From Piezodorus guildinii (Eukaryota > Arthropoda > Insecta > Hemiptera > Pentatomidae), in NCBI GenBank assembly GCA_023052935.1, contig CM041297.1, positions 108,677,563 through 108,741,562 on the forward strand: a stretch of DNA of 64,000 nt, read 5' to 3'. The number at the start of each line of letters is the position of its first letter. Positions within the stretch are counted from its first letter, which is position 1. Under the pieces are notes generated by a model. That model had not been told where the DNA came from and did not search any database. It saw nothing but the letters and a program-made list of their open reading frames with translations. This document shows positions 44,863 to 56,455 of the stretch, one piece after another. The translations under genes and the position numbers were made by a program.

Positions 44863-46345
44863 AGATTTTTTTTAACTTGTATCTTTCACGCACATATTTT
44901 AACTTCAGAAACATAAAAATACTATCATAGAAAAATATAATTATTTCGTTCCCTGTGCCGTCTCGATTAAGCACCCTAAATTATTATTGTGGGCATAGGG
45001 TATGAATAAAATACAAGTTGATTCAATTCAACATTCATTTTTAAATACACTTTATCATTCAATTCTATAAACAATTTATGGCAAATATTAAAACAGGATA
45101 AGAAGACTTCCATAAATGAGAATACATTTTTCAAAGATGTTAGGATGCAGAAAAACAAAACAAAAGAATCTCTGAGAGCGCAACATACGACTTTCACTCA
45201 CCACCGTTGTTAAAGATGACATTTTTGAATTCTTCAAATTTGAAATTTAAAGATACATTAGAGGCAGCAAAAGTAAGACTTTAATCGAAATACTAAACAG
45301 ATAAGAAAAAAAACGAATAAATTAGGAATATTAAATCAGGTTTGTTTCAATAGAGATGAATATAGGGAAAAATTAGAGAATATAAAGGTCCTTGTGGAGA
45401 TGCCAAAGAGATGAGAAGAGTGAGAGAGGGAAAAAGTATGTAGAGAGGAAGAAATAAGAGCGCAGTCGGTGGTCTTTAAGGCTGTTTCGAGTCCAAACCT
45501 TGGTTCGCTAATTTTACCGAAAAAGTTGCTTAAAATACGAGGAGTTCATCGAATTTTAATACGTACATTTTTAAATACGCTTTTTGTTATCGTCCGGAAT
45601 ATGTACTATCTGTAATTAACAGCCTAAAAAATCTAAGGTTGCATTCGATTCGAGACTATACATGGTGAAGTAGTGGTACTGACAAAATTAAATAAAAAAG
45701 GAAAAGTAGTTTTTATTCTAACCATCATGAGTTAATTTTTTTTCCCTACGAATGAAGTTTAAGTTTAGAAAAAGTTGATAACGTTGAGATAAACCGTTCT
45801 CACAGAACTTGCTGGAGTACATACGGACATCAATCCCAACAAGCGAACAATTACCATTGCATTTACTTTGTAAAGTCATTCAGATCGTTAATTACTCTTT
45901 ACGGGGATGCACTCACTATAAAGTGCATTTGTGATGTTACAAACTCTCATTTCCATTATATATGCCCTCATGCGTTGGAGTGTACAAAGAGAGGACAGGT
46001 GAGGCAGAATCCACTCTTCTCGTTTATAACATGGAAATTAATTTGCAGCTGATCCTTGGCAACAATTACGTAAGTTTTTTTTTTTATAAGAATGGACTTC
46101 TTTAAGAAGGACTTCGTGTCTTTAATAATAATATGAGAAATTTCTCTCTAAACTTCATTTACCTTTAGAAAATTCAACTTTAGCAAATTGTACCTCTTTG
46201 TTTTACCCTTTCACCCTTGACCTAATAAATATTAATTAATCTTTAACTAGAACCATTAAAAAATGTTTGTGATATATAAACTATTATATAGGCTAAAAAT
46301 AAACTATTATTAAGTCAGATAATTATATATAGAATATAAGTTATA
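44863..46345. other. No gene; small family-G end at 45170-45245
   Basis: Apart from a minus-strand family-G right end (copy L, GCGCAACATACGACTTTCACTCACC), I see no feature in this stretch. Confidence 0.4.
45170..45245 (-). repeat. Family-G right end, copy L
   Basis: On the minus strand it reads GGTGAGTGAAAGTCGTATGTTGCG. The GTAAGT has become GTGAGT, which is still an acceptable donor-like sequence. Confidence 0.5.
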
Positions 46346-46349
46346 CACA

Positions 46350-46445
46350 GTAAAGGAGTATATTGCGATTGCTAAAGTTTTCACCGGGAATACACGTTTC
46401 AGGATCCACTTATATGCCTAGGATGTTGCTATAACTTTTTCAGGC
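46350..46445 (+). repeat. Family-G left end, copy J
   Basis: AGTAAAGGAGTATATTGCGATTG, then AATACACGTTTCAGGATCCAC. Only about 95 bp of the left end is present. Confidence 0.5.
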
Positions 46446-47254
46446 TAATAAATTAGTCTTTAAAGGAAAAACTATAAACAAATTTAGGTCTACCAAAACT
46501 GTTTCTATTCTGGTATCTTACATAAATTGTTAATAATTTAGAGTTGCTTCCTTTCACTTAAGCTTATTCACCTTTCTGATCCATTGACACAATCCCTAAC
46601 TAGTTCCAATCATCCCTATAACCCTCCTCGTTGGCGTATAAATTAGTCTTTAAAGAAAAAACTATAAACAAATATAGGTCTACCAAAACTATTTCTATTC
46701 TGGTATTTTAAATAAATTATTAATAATTTAGAGTTGCTTACTTTCACCATTTTCACCTTCCTGATACAATCCCTAACTAGTTCATCCCTCCTCGTAGGTT
46801 GAAGCGGCAGTGGCCCAGAGATCTCTTGTAAATATGAAATTGGAATGCTGGCAATGTCCAGCTTCTTCACTCATGCCCTGAGTGCATGTGTCTTTAGAGC
46901 CCTCACTTAGCCTCTACTGGCTCTCAAGACTAGTGAAGCGGCTGATAGAGGCGCTGGGATCTCCTGGCATTATTCCCTAAACCGACTAGTGGGGATTGAA
47001 CCGGAGATTCCAGGGCCAGTGTGTGAATATTGTATATAGGTATGAATGTGGCCAAGGTTGTTATTATTAATTTATTTTATCAACTTTATTATTTTTTTTG
47101 TATTTAGTCTTTAATTAATTATTCTTGTAATTGTTTATTTTGTAAATTTGGGAGAAATGATTTTTTCTAGGAGTAATACTTATTGACCCCAGAAGGTGGC
47201 AGATTGTATTATCTCTGAATAAACAAGTTAAATATTTAAAAAAAAAAAAAATAA

Positions 47255-47255
<1 letters not shown>
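46446..47255 (+). pseudogene. Jockey-like LINE 3' end with an internal tandem duplication
   Basis: A unit of about 160-190 bp (TAAATTAGTCTTTAAAG, ACTATAAACAAAT, TTGTTAATAATTTAGAGTTGC, CAATCCCTAACTAGTTC, CCCTCCTCGT) occurs twice, at about 46446-46637 and 46638-46797. The second copy leads into GTAGGTTGAAGCGGCAGTGG and CTCTTGTAAATATG, the end of Jockey ORF2 (...RRLKRQWPRDLL), and a 3' UTR with a long A-run at 47238-47262. An unrelated GC-richer block at 46860-47020 seems inserted in the UTR. Confidence 0.6.
46860..47020 (-). repeat. Possible tRNA-like SINE fragment
   Basis: On the minus strand CCGGTTCAATCCCCAC resembles a tRNA T-arm (box B), and AGATCCCAGCGCCTC recurs at 62573-62586 on the plus strand. 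Both hints are weak, so the call is tentative. Confidence 0.25.

Positions 47256-47261
<6 letters not shown>

Positions 47262-47322
<61 letters not shown>
47262..47322. repeat. (TA)n microsatellite
   Basis: About 30 TA units between the poly(A) of a LINE and family-G copy K. Confidence 0.9.
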
Positions 47323-47325
<3 letters not shown>

Positions 47326-47985
47326 TAATGAGGTCTTGAAAATTTTGGTATTTGAGTTTTCGACAAAAATACACGTTTTAGGGTCCACTGAGTCCAAATG
47401 ACTAAGTTCCGCAGTATGGTATGTGATTTCATAAGCCTGGAATTATAGCAACTATTTCACGAACCAAGAGTGCCTCTTAATACCTTATCTTTCCGACATT
47501 TTTTTGCTTTTTCAACAACAAAAAAATGCTGTAAGGGTTTAAATTAGCTGGTTATATTGATGATAAGAAGCTTTTTATTCAGATTGAAACAGTTTGACAG
47601 GACTTAAATACCCATTTTCTTAACGTTCTTCCCCTTAAGTACCATTAATTTTCTAGATTTAAAACAATTACCCGTTTCAAGTGGTTAGCGCTGATAAAAA
47701 ATGAAAACTTTGATAACACATTGAAGAAGTAAATAACTTAATGTTTTTTCAAATTTAAATAGTCATATAGATATATAATAAACCGATGGTAATCTAAAGG
47801 TTTAAAAAATAATGTTATCTAACATTTTTACATAGTCAAAGGAATGTTTTTGATATTGTTTTCGCTATTGTTACAATATTTGATTTAAAACTAAATTTTC
47901 TATCGAATAAAAATTCTTTTTCAACTTTCCTTTTAAAAAATTCTAAAATAATTTTAACTAGTGAGGTAAGTGAAAGTCGTATGGT
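47322..47985 (+). repeat. Family-G repeat, copy K
   Basis: The left end is shortened (TAAGTAATGAGGTCTTGAAAATTTTGG). It continues with AATACACGTTTTAGGGTCC, ACTGAGTCCAAATGAC and the rest of the family order, and ends AGTGAGGTAAGTGAAAGTCGTATGG. Confidence 0.65.
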
Positions 47986-49198
47986 TTATTATAATATCCT
48001 TGTGAAGAAAAAAATGAAATACAGCTTCTAATGTATTAGGCAGCTTAAAAGAAGTTTTTTTTTTTTTTTTTTTAGATCATCGTTAACGTTACATATGTGC
48101 AATCATAAGCCAGCATAGTTAGTTATGAGCAGATTCTACAATATTATACTAATGATGAAACAGCATATATGGGCTACTTGGGATCCGCGGTATTCGGCAT
48201 TGACCGCATGTCGCACATGGATGCCAGCTAATCAAACCAATTAGTCAACTTAGATTTGTATAATCCGATAAATTATGTTATCATATAGCGAACATATCAC
48301 GGTGTGTGATAAACTAAATTTACCTGCAATGCCTAAAAACATATATTTAACGGTATATACATAATAGTGATATTACATGGTAATAACACAACCAATTATA
48401 AGTAGTTAAAAAGGATAAAAATTTGCAACACCTCTCATAGCAGAAGAAATTAATATGTTTTAGATATTAAAAACGAAGTTATACTCCTTATTAAGTTCTT
48501 TCACAAGGTCAAGGGAAAGATTTTTTATGTTGTAAAATAATATTATCATGATGAGAACACGGAAAAAAAAGTAAAAAACTTCAAGCTACCAATTTACAAA
48601 AAACTACTCCGCCAGTTTATGTTCTCTCCTTAGAACATTTTTTCGTCGAAAGTATTTTCACTCTAACCAGATATTAAACAGTTACTTTAATAGATAATCC
48701 GGATGGAATTTGATGAGTGCTTACATGAAACCGTTTGAAAGTACCTAAAAAACTTGAACGATTATACTTCGAATATAGGAACAATATAAATTCATATTAA
48801 TGCTTAATGTAGTAGACTCGCACTCTAGGCTCTCAAAATATCTTGGTGGAATTATTTCCCCAGGCCAACGCGAAATCACTACTTGAAATGAAAAAAAACA
48901 AAAAAAAAAAACACCGCTGTGGACATCACATAACTTAACTCCTATTTTAAATTAATTTTTAAAGTTTATATTGAATATTTAAATCAATAGTAAAAGTATT
49001 AAAGTCATTATGGTCTTTTCATAATTAATCATTGGCATATAGGGTTTGACTTGAAACATTTTATTTGATATCTTGATTATTCTACTAGTATATTATACAA
49101 ATAAAGTACTACTCTTATTCATGGGTATTTCATCGTCGTAAAATATAGCTTCTTTAGTAGATTTTATAATTATTTTACAGTCAATAATTATAAATTTC
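47986..49198. other. No recognised feature
   Basis: AT-rich. A T-run lies at 48055-48074 and the more balanced block 48180-48230 is unidentified. Confidence 0.4.
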
Positions 49199-49212
49199 TA
49201 ATGTATAATAAC

Positions 49213-49568
49213 GTAAAATATTTGGTCCGAAGAGAGATGAGGCCACTGAGGAGTTTAGAAGGTTGCACAACGCGGAATTGCGGAGTTTGTACCCTGTGAA
49301 TATAATTGAGCTGATAACATCGCGGAGACTCAAATGGGCGCGTAAAGTTGTTGGGCTTAGTGAGGAACGGATTCCGAGAAAGTTGGTATTCGCTGAACCG
49401 ACTGGTAGGCGTCCGAAGGGTAGGCCGAAGCGTCGATGGGAGGATTGCGTTAAGGCTGATCTCGGGGGCTTGGGCTTGGCCGGTGAACATTGGACGAGTC
49501 TATGCAGGCGAAGTTTGGTGGTATCGGCATCGAACCTTCGGGTTCGGTAAGCCTATTATTATTATTAT
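49213..49568 (+). mobile_element. Short RTE-like LINE end, copy 2, with 14-bp TSD
   Basis: It is flanked by perfect TAATGTATAATAAC at 49199-49212 and 49569-49582. The 95-codon frame at 49263-49550 includes EERIPRKLVFAEPTGRR, KGRPKRRWEDCVKADLGGLG and SLVVSASNLRVR, the C-terminus of an RTE/BovB-like enzyme, and it is less damaged than in copy 1. The tail is (ATT)n, as is usual for RTE. Its 5' truncation point is only about 14 bp from that of copy 1. Confidence 0.88.
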
Positions 49569-49699
49569 TAATGTATAATAACAAGAAGAGACAATCACCA
49601 TTAAAGGATTTTAGAAACTTTAGAATCTTTCTCCATTCAGATTATTTCTATGGGGATACAATACATCTCGTATTAAATTATATTTTTATGTAGAATCAT

Positions 49700-50445
49700 A
49701 AATTTAATAAATCGTTAACTCCCAGTCGATCACCCTCCTTACTTCTGGAAATTATTATCGTCAGCCAAATCTCTTAAAAACGATCATACTCTTCTTACCT
49801 ATATAACTACAACTCGTGATCATTCCTTTCTTGTAAGCTCTCCTTTCTATCCTATAGAATTTCATACCTACTCATATCCGCCATGCGTCTGCTATATCAT
49901 CATTCAACTCCCAGCTGTTCCAATACCTGCTGCCTTCCCACATAAACGCTGAACAATTCTAATATTTCAAATCAAATATCAGAAGTTGAGTGAAATAAAA
50001 TAATTATTTTGAGCTAAAATTAAACTCATTAAGTTAATCAATCAATTGATCCTTAATTCTTTTCAAGCATTCATCTATCAGAAGCTGTTTTTCTATTTTA
50101 ATACTATGGTTTTTCTCTATACTTTTTCATAAATGCACAGCGATGAACATAAAAAAACAAAAATCTACATGATCGTAACAACATACAAGAAGTTTGATTC
50201 CCTCATAACTAGGTTCTTTTATAAAGATGAAGAAAACATTAAAGGTGTTCTAAAATTATAAATTTTGACCTTAATTATTTCAATGATATTTAATAGAAAG
50301 AAAAAGGAAATAGTGAAGAAGTCTAGTATAATTGCTTTTGGTTTAATTCTTTTCAATAATGAACCTTATTAAAAAGAAATAATCCCTCTAAAAAATTGAG
50401 AACAAGATACGTAGAACCCGAATAACTAATGAAAAATAAATAAAA
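49700..50445 (+). pseudogene. Decayed LINE C-terminus and 3' UTR
   Basis: A LPSHINAEQF, FKSNIR block near 49930-49985 recalls the LP...FKSxIR ending of CR1/Jockey-group RTs. The 3' end AATCCCTCTAAAAAATTGAG, GAACCCGAATAACTAATG and an A-rich tail at about 50385-50445 resembles the end of the LINE at 20640-22025. Confidence 0.4.
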
Positions 50446-50859
50446 AATGTGATAGTGGAAATAAAGCGTTTTGAGCTTAACAGTACTGATTGGCCATTTT
50501 TCTTTAATATAAATATACAGTATTGCTGGCTCGTATTTCTTAAGTTCTTTAATTAATTAATTGCTTTATATATAAGCTGAGCGCCTACTAATAATAATTT
50601 GGAAATAATAAACCAATGAGTAATACTTTTCATAGCTTTTTTAACACCAATGTGAATAAGGATTAATATATTTTTTTTTTTAGTACTTTAATGACACATC
50701 ATATTTTTGTGAGTATCTGTTTTTCTTAAGGGACTAATTAAAAAAAAAAGTTTTAGCAGTTCATTAAGAAAGTGTGTGAAATGTTCTAGTGAGTTTGTTT
50801 TGCATACAGAATTAATGTAATATCTTACGATTGATCATTTTTTAATATAGACTTTTCAC

Positions 50860-50926
50860 AGATAAGACTATTTTGCGTGATTTGGACTAAGAGGTCCTTA
50901 AAACGTATATTTAAGTCAATACTATA
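50860..50926 (-). repeat. Family-G copy M, part 1 (outermost layer of a nest)
   Basis: On the minus strand it carries ATATACGTTTTAAGGACCTC then TTAGTCCAAATCACG, the box that follows the left end of family G. The missing left end lies 4.7 kb away at 55616-55680, because a Jockey element inserted between them. Confidence 0.65.
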
Positions 50927-51033
50927 TACTGAAGACTATCTGGACCTACGGACTTGAACCGTGGGGGACAGCTAAACGTTCTAACATCAAACGCATTCAA
51001 TCCTTTCAATCCAAAGTCCTCCGAACAATAGTA
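50927..51033 (+). pseudogene. Jockey fragment, part 1 (middle layer)
   Basis: It reads IWTYGLEPWGTAKRSN, IKRIQSFQSKVLRTIV and breaks off. The same protein resumes at 55181 (APYYVSNYTLHHDLN). The break is an insertion of another LINE with the TSD ACAATAGTA. The Jockey piece itself is flanked by GTCAATACTATA (50915-50926 and 55616-55627). Confidence 0.8.
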
Positions 51034-51287
51034 GAAATTAGAAATTAGAAAGATAGACTTCGAAAAGGCCCAATTCTGGTATCACTCAATAATAATAATG
51101 TCAAACAAGAGATTTTTAAGAGTAGGGATACTTTAAAAAATAAAAACATTTTTTTAAGTCATGATAAGACACCTGAAGAGAGAGAGGAAGGGAGGAAAGT
51201 TTACGCATGCTTAATTAAATTAAAAAAATCGATAGCAATGCTTCTTATAGGAAAGGTTTTTTCAAAATAAGAGGTTCATTCTATAGA

Positions 51288-51476
51288 ATGAATGAAGTAG
51301 AGAACCTAATCCAAGAGTCTGAAGCTGATATCCCCATCTCTATATCACAGGCGGACCTGCACCAAACATCTGATGAGGAACAAGTAAAAAAGAAAAGAAA
51401 AGCTGAAAATAGACTAAATAAATATAAATATCGACCACGAAGTTCATCAGTCTCAGCAATAGATAAGTCGTCATGA
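51288..51476 (+). pseudogene. Possible ORF1 remnant of the inner LINE
   Basis: A 62-codon charged frame (IQESEADIPISISQADLHQ, EEQVKKKRKAENRLNKYK, SSSVSAIDKSS). No zinc knuckle is visible. It stops about 100 bp before the endonuclease frame. It could also be a linker before ORF2. Confidence 0.35.
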
Positions 51477-51539
51477 CAGAACAAATCTATCTCCTCTGGC
51501 CTGATACCTGTTAATGATTCACGGAAAGGACTCGGTAAA

Positions 51540-52943
51540 ACTACCTATCCCAAAAATATAAAACAATACGGACATCATATTTTGTTTTGCAATATAAATG
51601 GCTTAAAAAATTTATTCAAATTTACAATAAATGAATGTGATACAATAAGACAATATCTCATATTATGCTTCGTAGAGACTTGGGTGACAGACAATAATTT
51701 CTCTTTACCCCCTTGGTTACATGAGTATACACCATTTAGCAGTAAGGCTGTAAAAGAGAACACAAGAGGGCGTGGCAGCGGCGGTATACTAACCCTAGTC
51801 CATAGTTCGATTAATTCAGGAACAAATATTGTATATTGCAACCGCTACTGGCTTTTTGTCAATATTAAAATTAATAACAAATTATTAACAATTGGAAACA
51901 TTTACTTGCCCCCTGTATGTGATATGGATGTAATACTGGAAGATCTGTGTAATACTATCACGGAAATACTACTTAATCATTCGAATACTTACTTTTTTGT
52001 TAATGGTGACTTTAACAGTCATGTAGGTGACCTGAATTGCTTGGAGGAAGAAATATTGTACAACTCAAATCTATACGCTACCAGGACGAATAGCCATAAA
52101 CATATTAACAGGCGAGGAAAACAATTGGTGGAAGCGATGGAATCATTAGGGCTCATACTATGCAATGGCAGGACCCCTTCAGATAGACCTGGAAAGTTCA
52201 CATTTATGTCTAAAGTTGGAAAAAGCGCTATTGATCTAGTTTGGATCAACGATATGGCACTAGAGATATTAGATGATATGGAAGTTATAGCCATGTCTGA
52301 TTCTCTGGACCATTTAGCTTGCACTACTTCCGTGAAACCACACGTTTGCTTACCAAATCCTCGACCGTTCACTTATATAGGCATGGGACCCAAAAAATTT
52401 GTTAAATGGGAAGGGAATAAAAGTATATTATTCAGATCAAATTTAGCTTGCAGTGAAAAAATTTACTTTAATTCTTATGATGTGAATCATCTCTATGATA
52501 ATTTCGTTGAATGCTTGCATGAAAGTATGTCTTCTGCTGGAATGCTTTTAATAAAAAAAACACCGAAGTATATCAAGTTTCAGCCTAATCAACCCTGGTT
52601 TGATTCAGAGTGCAGTAATCTGAAAAGGGAAGTTAGGAGAAAATATAGAGCATTAATTAAATTAAATTTTTCCCCACAAGCATTACAGGACTACATCCAA
52701 ACAAGGGATTCTTACAGAAATTTAATTAATGGTAAGAAAATGGAATTTAGATTTCAAATTATTAAAAACCTGCAGGATACAAAAAATAGCAAACAGTTTT
52801 GGAAAACCGTGAATCACCTGAAACCATACAAACCCAATGAGAATGCAGTATCCATAGAAGAATGGACCGAATTCTACAGAGCCCACTACGGCCAGAAGAT
52901 CATTCAGAGATTAGAATTCATTCCCACTACCAACTCAATATAA
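51540..52943 (+). pseudogene. Endonuclease part of the inner LINE
   Basis: A frame of more than 450 codons with the exonuclease-endonuclease-phosphatase blocks HHILFCNINGL (Asn), LCFVETWVTD (Glu), FFVNGDFNSHVGD (Asp and Asn), KSAIDLVWIND (Asp) and SDSLDHLACTT (the final Asp-His pair). It nicks target DNA for priming. All visible catalytic residues remain. Codon 1 of the longest open frame (51582) falls inside the first block, so the true start must lie upstream. The frame is lost near 52900, where the RT frame takes over. Confidence 0.85.
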
Positions 52944-53752
52944 CCCTGGAAGAGATGCAGCTTTGTATTAATCTCTCTAAAAACAACAAAGCTCCTGGAC
53001 CGGACCTTATAATTTATGAAAATTTGAAGAATCTCACCCCAGAGTGGGAACACTATATTTTGAATTTATTCAATTCTGTACTTGTTCAAGAAAAATTACC
53101 TACCCAGTGGTCTAAATCCAAACTCTACTTACTTTTTAAAAAAGGTAATAGAAGCGATGTAGATAACTATAGAGGTATATCCCTACTGAACACGATTGCT
53201 AAGTTATTTACCGCCATCATTGTGAGGAAAATAATGCTACGGGCGGACTCTCAAAATCTAATACCCGAAGAGCAAGCAGGATTCAGGAAAGGAAGAGGCT
53301 GCATTGATCATATCTTCACTCTTTCAGCACTTATCGGAATAACGTTCAAAACAGAAGGAAGATACCTATACGCCACCTTCATCGACCTCAAAAGAGCCTT
53401 CGATTCAGTTAATCACGAACTCCTTTGGAGAAAGCTTATTACTCTAGGAATCGGGGGAAAAATTGTCAAAATTATTAAAATGTTGTATGATAATGCATCA
53501 ACACAAATTTCTGTAAACGAACAACTTTCAGAAAATATCGATATGACCTTAGGACTTTTACAAGGCGAAAGTCTGAGCCCAACCTTGTTCTTGCTATTCA
53601 TCTCCGACATAGTTCAATTCTTTCATGACAAAGGAGCGGCAGGTATAAGCATAGACACCTTACACGAGGTGACAATGCTCCTTCTAGCTGATGATGAACA
53701 GTTGGCATGGAGCACAGAAAAATATAAAAATACTACAGGAGTACTGCAGTAA
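52862..53752 (+). pseudogene. Reverse transcriptase part of the inner LINE
   Basis: RT blocks in order: NKAPGPDLI, NYRGISLLNTIAKLFTAII, QAGFRKGRGCIDHIFTL, YATFIDLKRAFDSVNHELL (motif A, catalytic Asp), LGLLQGESLSPTLFLLFISDI (motif B) and LLLADDEQLAW (motif C). In motif C the usual Tyr or Phe before ADD is Leu. The two Asp of motif C are kept. A shift near 53700 moves the frame. Confidence 0.85.
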
Positions 53753-54878
53753 CAATTATCTCATATTAAATGCGGAAAAATCCAAAACTCTTGTTTTTCA
53801 TAAATCTCCAAGGCTTAAACAGCTCAAACCGTTATACTGGCATGATAAGATATTGGAGTATACAAAAAGGTATACTTATTTGGGAGTTCCCTTCACATCA
53901 TCGGGAAAATTTAAACAAGCATGTGGACACTTTACTCAGAAGCCATCAGTGGCATCTGCAAAAGACATAGACATCTTGGAAAAAGGGAAAAGTGACTTTT
54001 GGGAAACAAAAAGAACTTTATTTAACTCAATGGTTTCATCAACTTTGCTTTATGCTTCTGAAGTATGGAGTCCCAATTATCTTGAGGCAATCGAAACGGT
54101 CCAACTTAAATTTTTTAAAGCACTTATTTGGATGGCCTAGGAATACCCCAAATTATATAGTCCGTCTCGAAACAGGAAGAGAACCATTAGCCATGAAGGT
54201 GATAAAAAAGATGACAAATCTATGGACCAAGCTCGAGTTCATGCCAGAAGAACGACTTCCAAAACTTTGCTTCAATAGACTGACATTATTAGACAAGGAT
54301 AATCCCGACATAAACATCAATTGGGTGTCCCAATTTAGAGCAATAGCCGAGCTAAATGCCTTTGCAGAAGAGCTTTCTGTTCACCATACAAACGGACTTC
54401 TTCGATACAAAGACGACATACTGGAAAAAGCACATAACCATTATCTCTCAGCCGACATACAAAGGACCCTAAATTCGACTAACTATCCTATATATAGATT
54501 ACTATGCAATTACAATGCTCCCGACCCTGAAATGTACCTCACATTTAAAGTACATATAAAGAAACTGAGATGTGTCAGCCAATTAAGAGTTGCAAATCCA
54601 GAACATATTAGAATCTATGGAAAAACTCATCTTTTTTGTTCAAGTCACAAGAAAGCTGTATATTATGCAATCGATTTATCTACAAAAGTCTACATCACAT
54701 TCTCCTTCACTGCCCGGCACACAATGAAAATAGACGGCAATTTCTTCAAAACTTCATTTTAGAATCTTCCGACATCCAAAGTATCCATGATATACTGAGC
54801 ATCGATAGTGTAGATAAGTTACATAAAGTGTACTATTACATGATAGGAGTTCAAAAAGTGCTCAATTCTTTATCCTAG
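53691..54878 (+). pseudogene. C-terminal part of the inner LINE, three frames
   Basis: Frame 1 (53691-54140) has LNAEKSKTLVFHKS, YTYLGVPFTSSGKF and LLYASEVWSPNY. Frame 2 (to about 54640) has IVRLETGREPLAMKV and a long linker. Frame 3 (54636-54878) has CILCNRF, then H and C in HHILLHCPAH, a zinc-binding motif typical of the end of several LINE clades. Each shift is a single-base-type break, so the protein cannot be made. Confidence 0.75.
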
Positions 54879-55180
54879 AACATTTTCTATTCAGTGTTTA
54901 TTTTTATTTTATCTTCAAAGTGATATTTTGCTTATTTATTGTGCCTGTTATAGCACCAGTAACTGTTTATTCTTTAATCTGTAATTTATTTTTGAAAGTC
55001 ACATTGTTTTAGTAAATTTTCACTATTATTTTATTTATTTTTAATCGATATATATATATATATATATATAAAGTTCTAAAACCATAATATTGTAATTTAT
55101 AGCCAAGCTAGGCTCTATTTGTATGGGGAAGCCCCAAAGACAAAATAAAAAAAAATTTCTAATTTCATTTCACAATAGTA

Positions 55181-55615
55181 TATGCTCCTTATTATGTCTC
55201 CAACTATACCTTGCACCACGACCTTAATGTACCACTTATTTCAGACCTAATTCCATTCTAATTCCACCAGAAACTCATTCATTATCCTAATCCTCTAGCT
55301 CAATCCCTGTCCAGCTCCACTCATCCATGCAACCCACCTAGAAGGTTGAAAGGGCAGTGGCCCCGCGACCTCTTGTAAATATGTATATATTGGAGTTCTA
55401 GCACTGGCTTAGATTTCCACTCAATGTGATGTATGTATGAAGTGTATATAGGTATGAGTGATTTCTAGACTTTTTAAACATTTTATTGATTCATTGTTGT
55501 ATGTATATTTTACTGTAATTTTATTGCTGTGTAAATATTGTATATGTAGTATGTATGTTATATTTCACTACTACTATTGATGTCCGAATTAAAAATTGTT
55601 GTTGAAAAAAAAAAA
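55181..55615 (+). pseudogene. Jockey fragment, part 2, with 3' UTR and poly(A)
   Basis: It resumes the Jockey C-terminus (APYYVSNYTLHHDLN to RRLKGQWPRDLL). The UTR matches that of the complete element (TTGGAGTTCTAGCACTGGCT, CTCAATGTGATGTATGTATG) and ends in a poly(A) at 55605-55615. Confidence 0.85.
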
Positions 55616-55680
55616 GTCAATACTATAATTCGAAAATTTTCATGTAGCATGAACAGGCTAGTGAAAGTCAAAATACATGT
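55616..55680 (-). repeat. Family-G copy M, part 2 (left end)
   Basis: The minus strand reads GACTTTCACTAGCC, then ATGAAAATTTTCGAATTATAGTATTGAC. The first is the family-G terminus and the second the block that follows GCGATCGTG in other copies. It joins 50926 when the Jockey piece and one TSD are removed. Confidence 0.7.
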
Positions 55681-56384
55681 ACGGATCTTGATACACGAGC
55701 GAGAACCCACTCGGAGGTGTGGAACCATGCCAAGGGCCGGCCACCAAGCTTCTCTTAATTGCGGACGATTTTAGGAGATTGGTTGAGGGATGTCCCTTAA
55801 GTGCCCTAATACCAATCCCTTAGTTCCGCCCTAGGGTGCCCATTACTGAGGTGGGTTAGTGTATCTAATCACTTATACTAATACTATATCGATGAGCTTA
55901 CATAATCCATTTAGTTCCCTCCAATTTCCTGCTTCATGAATATGTTACCTAGAAAATACGTCTTGTCATTATTCGATCACACATCTTTTAGAATCTATTG
56001 ATGTGGGTTATAAATACATAGGATTTCGTTTAAAATTAAGCGATAATTCTATTTCAATGCCATTCTTAAAATTTCTTTTGAAAGATTTATGGATTGATTA
56101 TAATATACACTTGCTTTCATTTTTCTTTTCAAAACGTACAAAGTACATTTTAGAATGGAAGATACAGTTTGTGAAATATTTATTACTTATATTATTATTA
56201 TTATTGAAGATTGATTACTAAGGAGATGAAGGAATAATTTGTTTCTAGATTAAGTTAAAGCTGATACTTTGCATATAGAGGTAAAGGCGGAGAAAAAGCA
56301 TGATGACTACGCGTGATTTCGTTGTAATAATTACCTTACTACTTTTGGTCTAGAACTAGAAACAGTACGAACCCATATATACTC

Positions 56385-56455
<71 letters not shown>

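Larger units (their letters stand above)
51034..55171 (+). mobile_element. Non-LTR retrotransposon, about 4.1 kb, inserted into a Jockey fragment (inner layer)
   Basis: A nearly complete LINE with an ORF1 remnant, an apurinic-type endonuclease, an RT and a zinc-motif C-terminus, in at least four frames. The TSD is ACAATAGTA (51025-51033 and 55172-55180). The ends are unusual: it begins GAAATTAGAAATTAGAAAG and ends, after a short A-run, TTTCTAATTTCATTTC, so the termini are imperfect inverted repeats. I do not assign the clade; the GFRKGRGCIDHIFTL block and the CILC...H...C terminus would fit a CR1/L2/Ingi-like group. Confidence 0.8.

Noticed and set aside
47115..47432. Frame with repeated IYIYIY
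   Set aside because: Translation of a (TA)n tract and a poly(A) tail.
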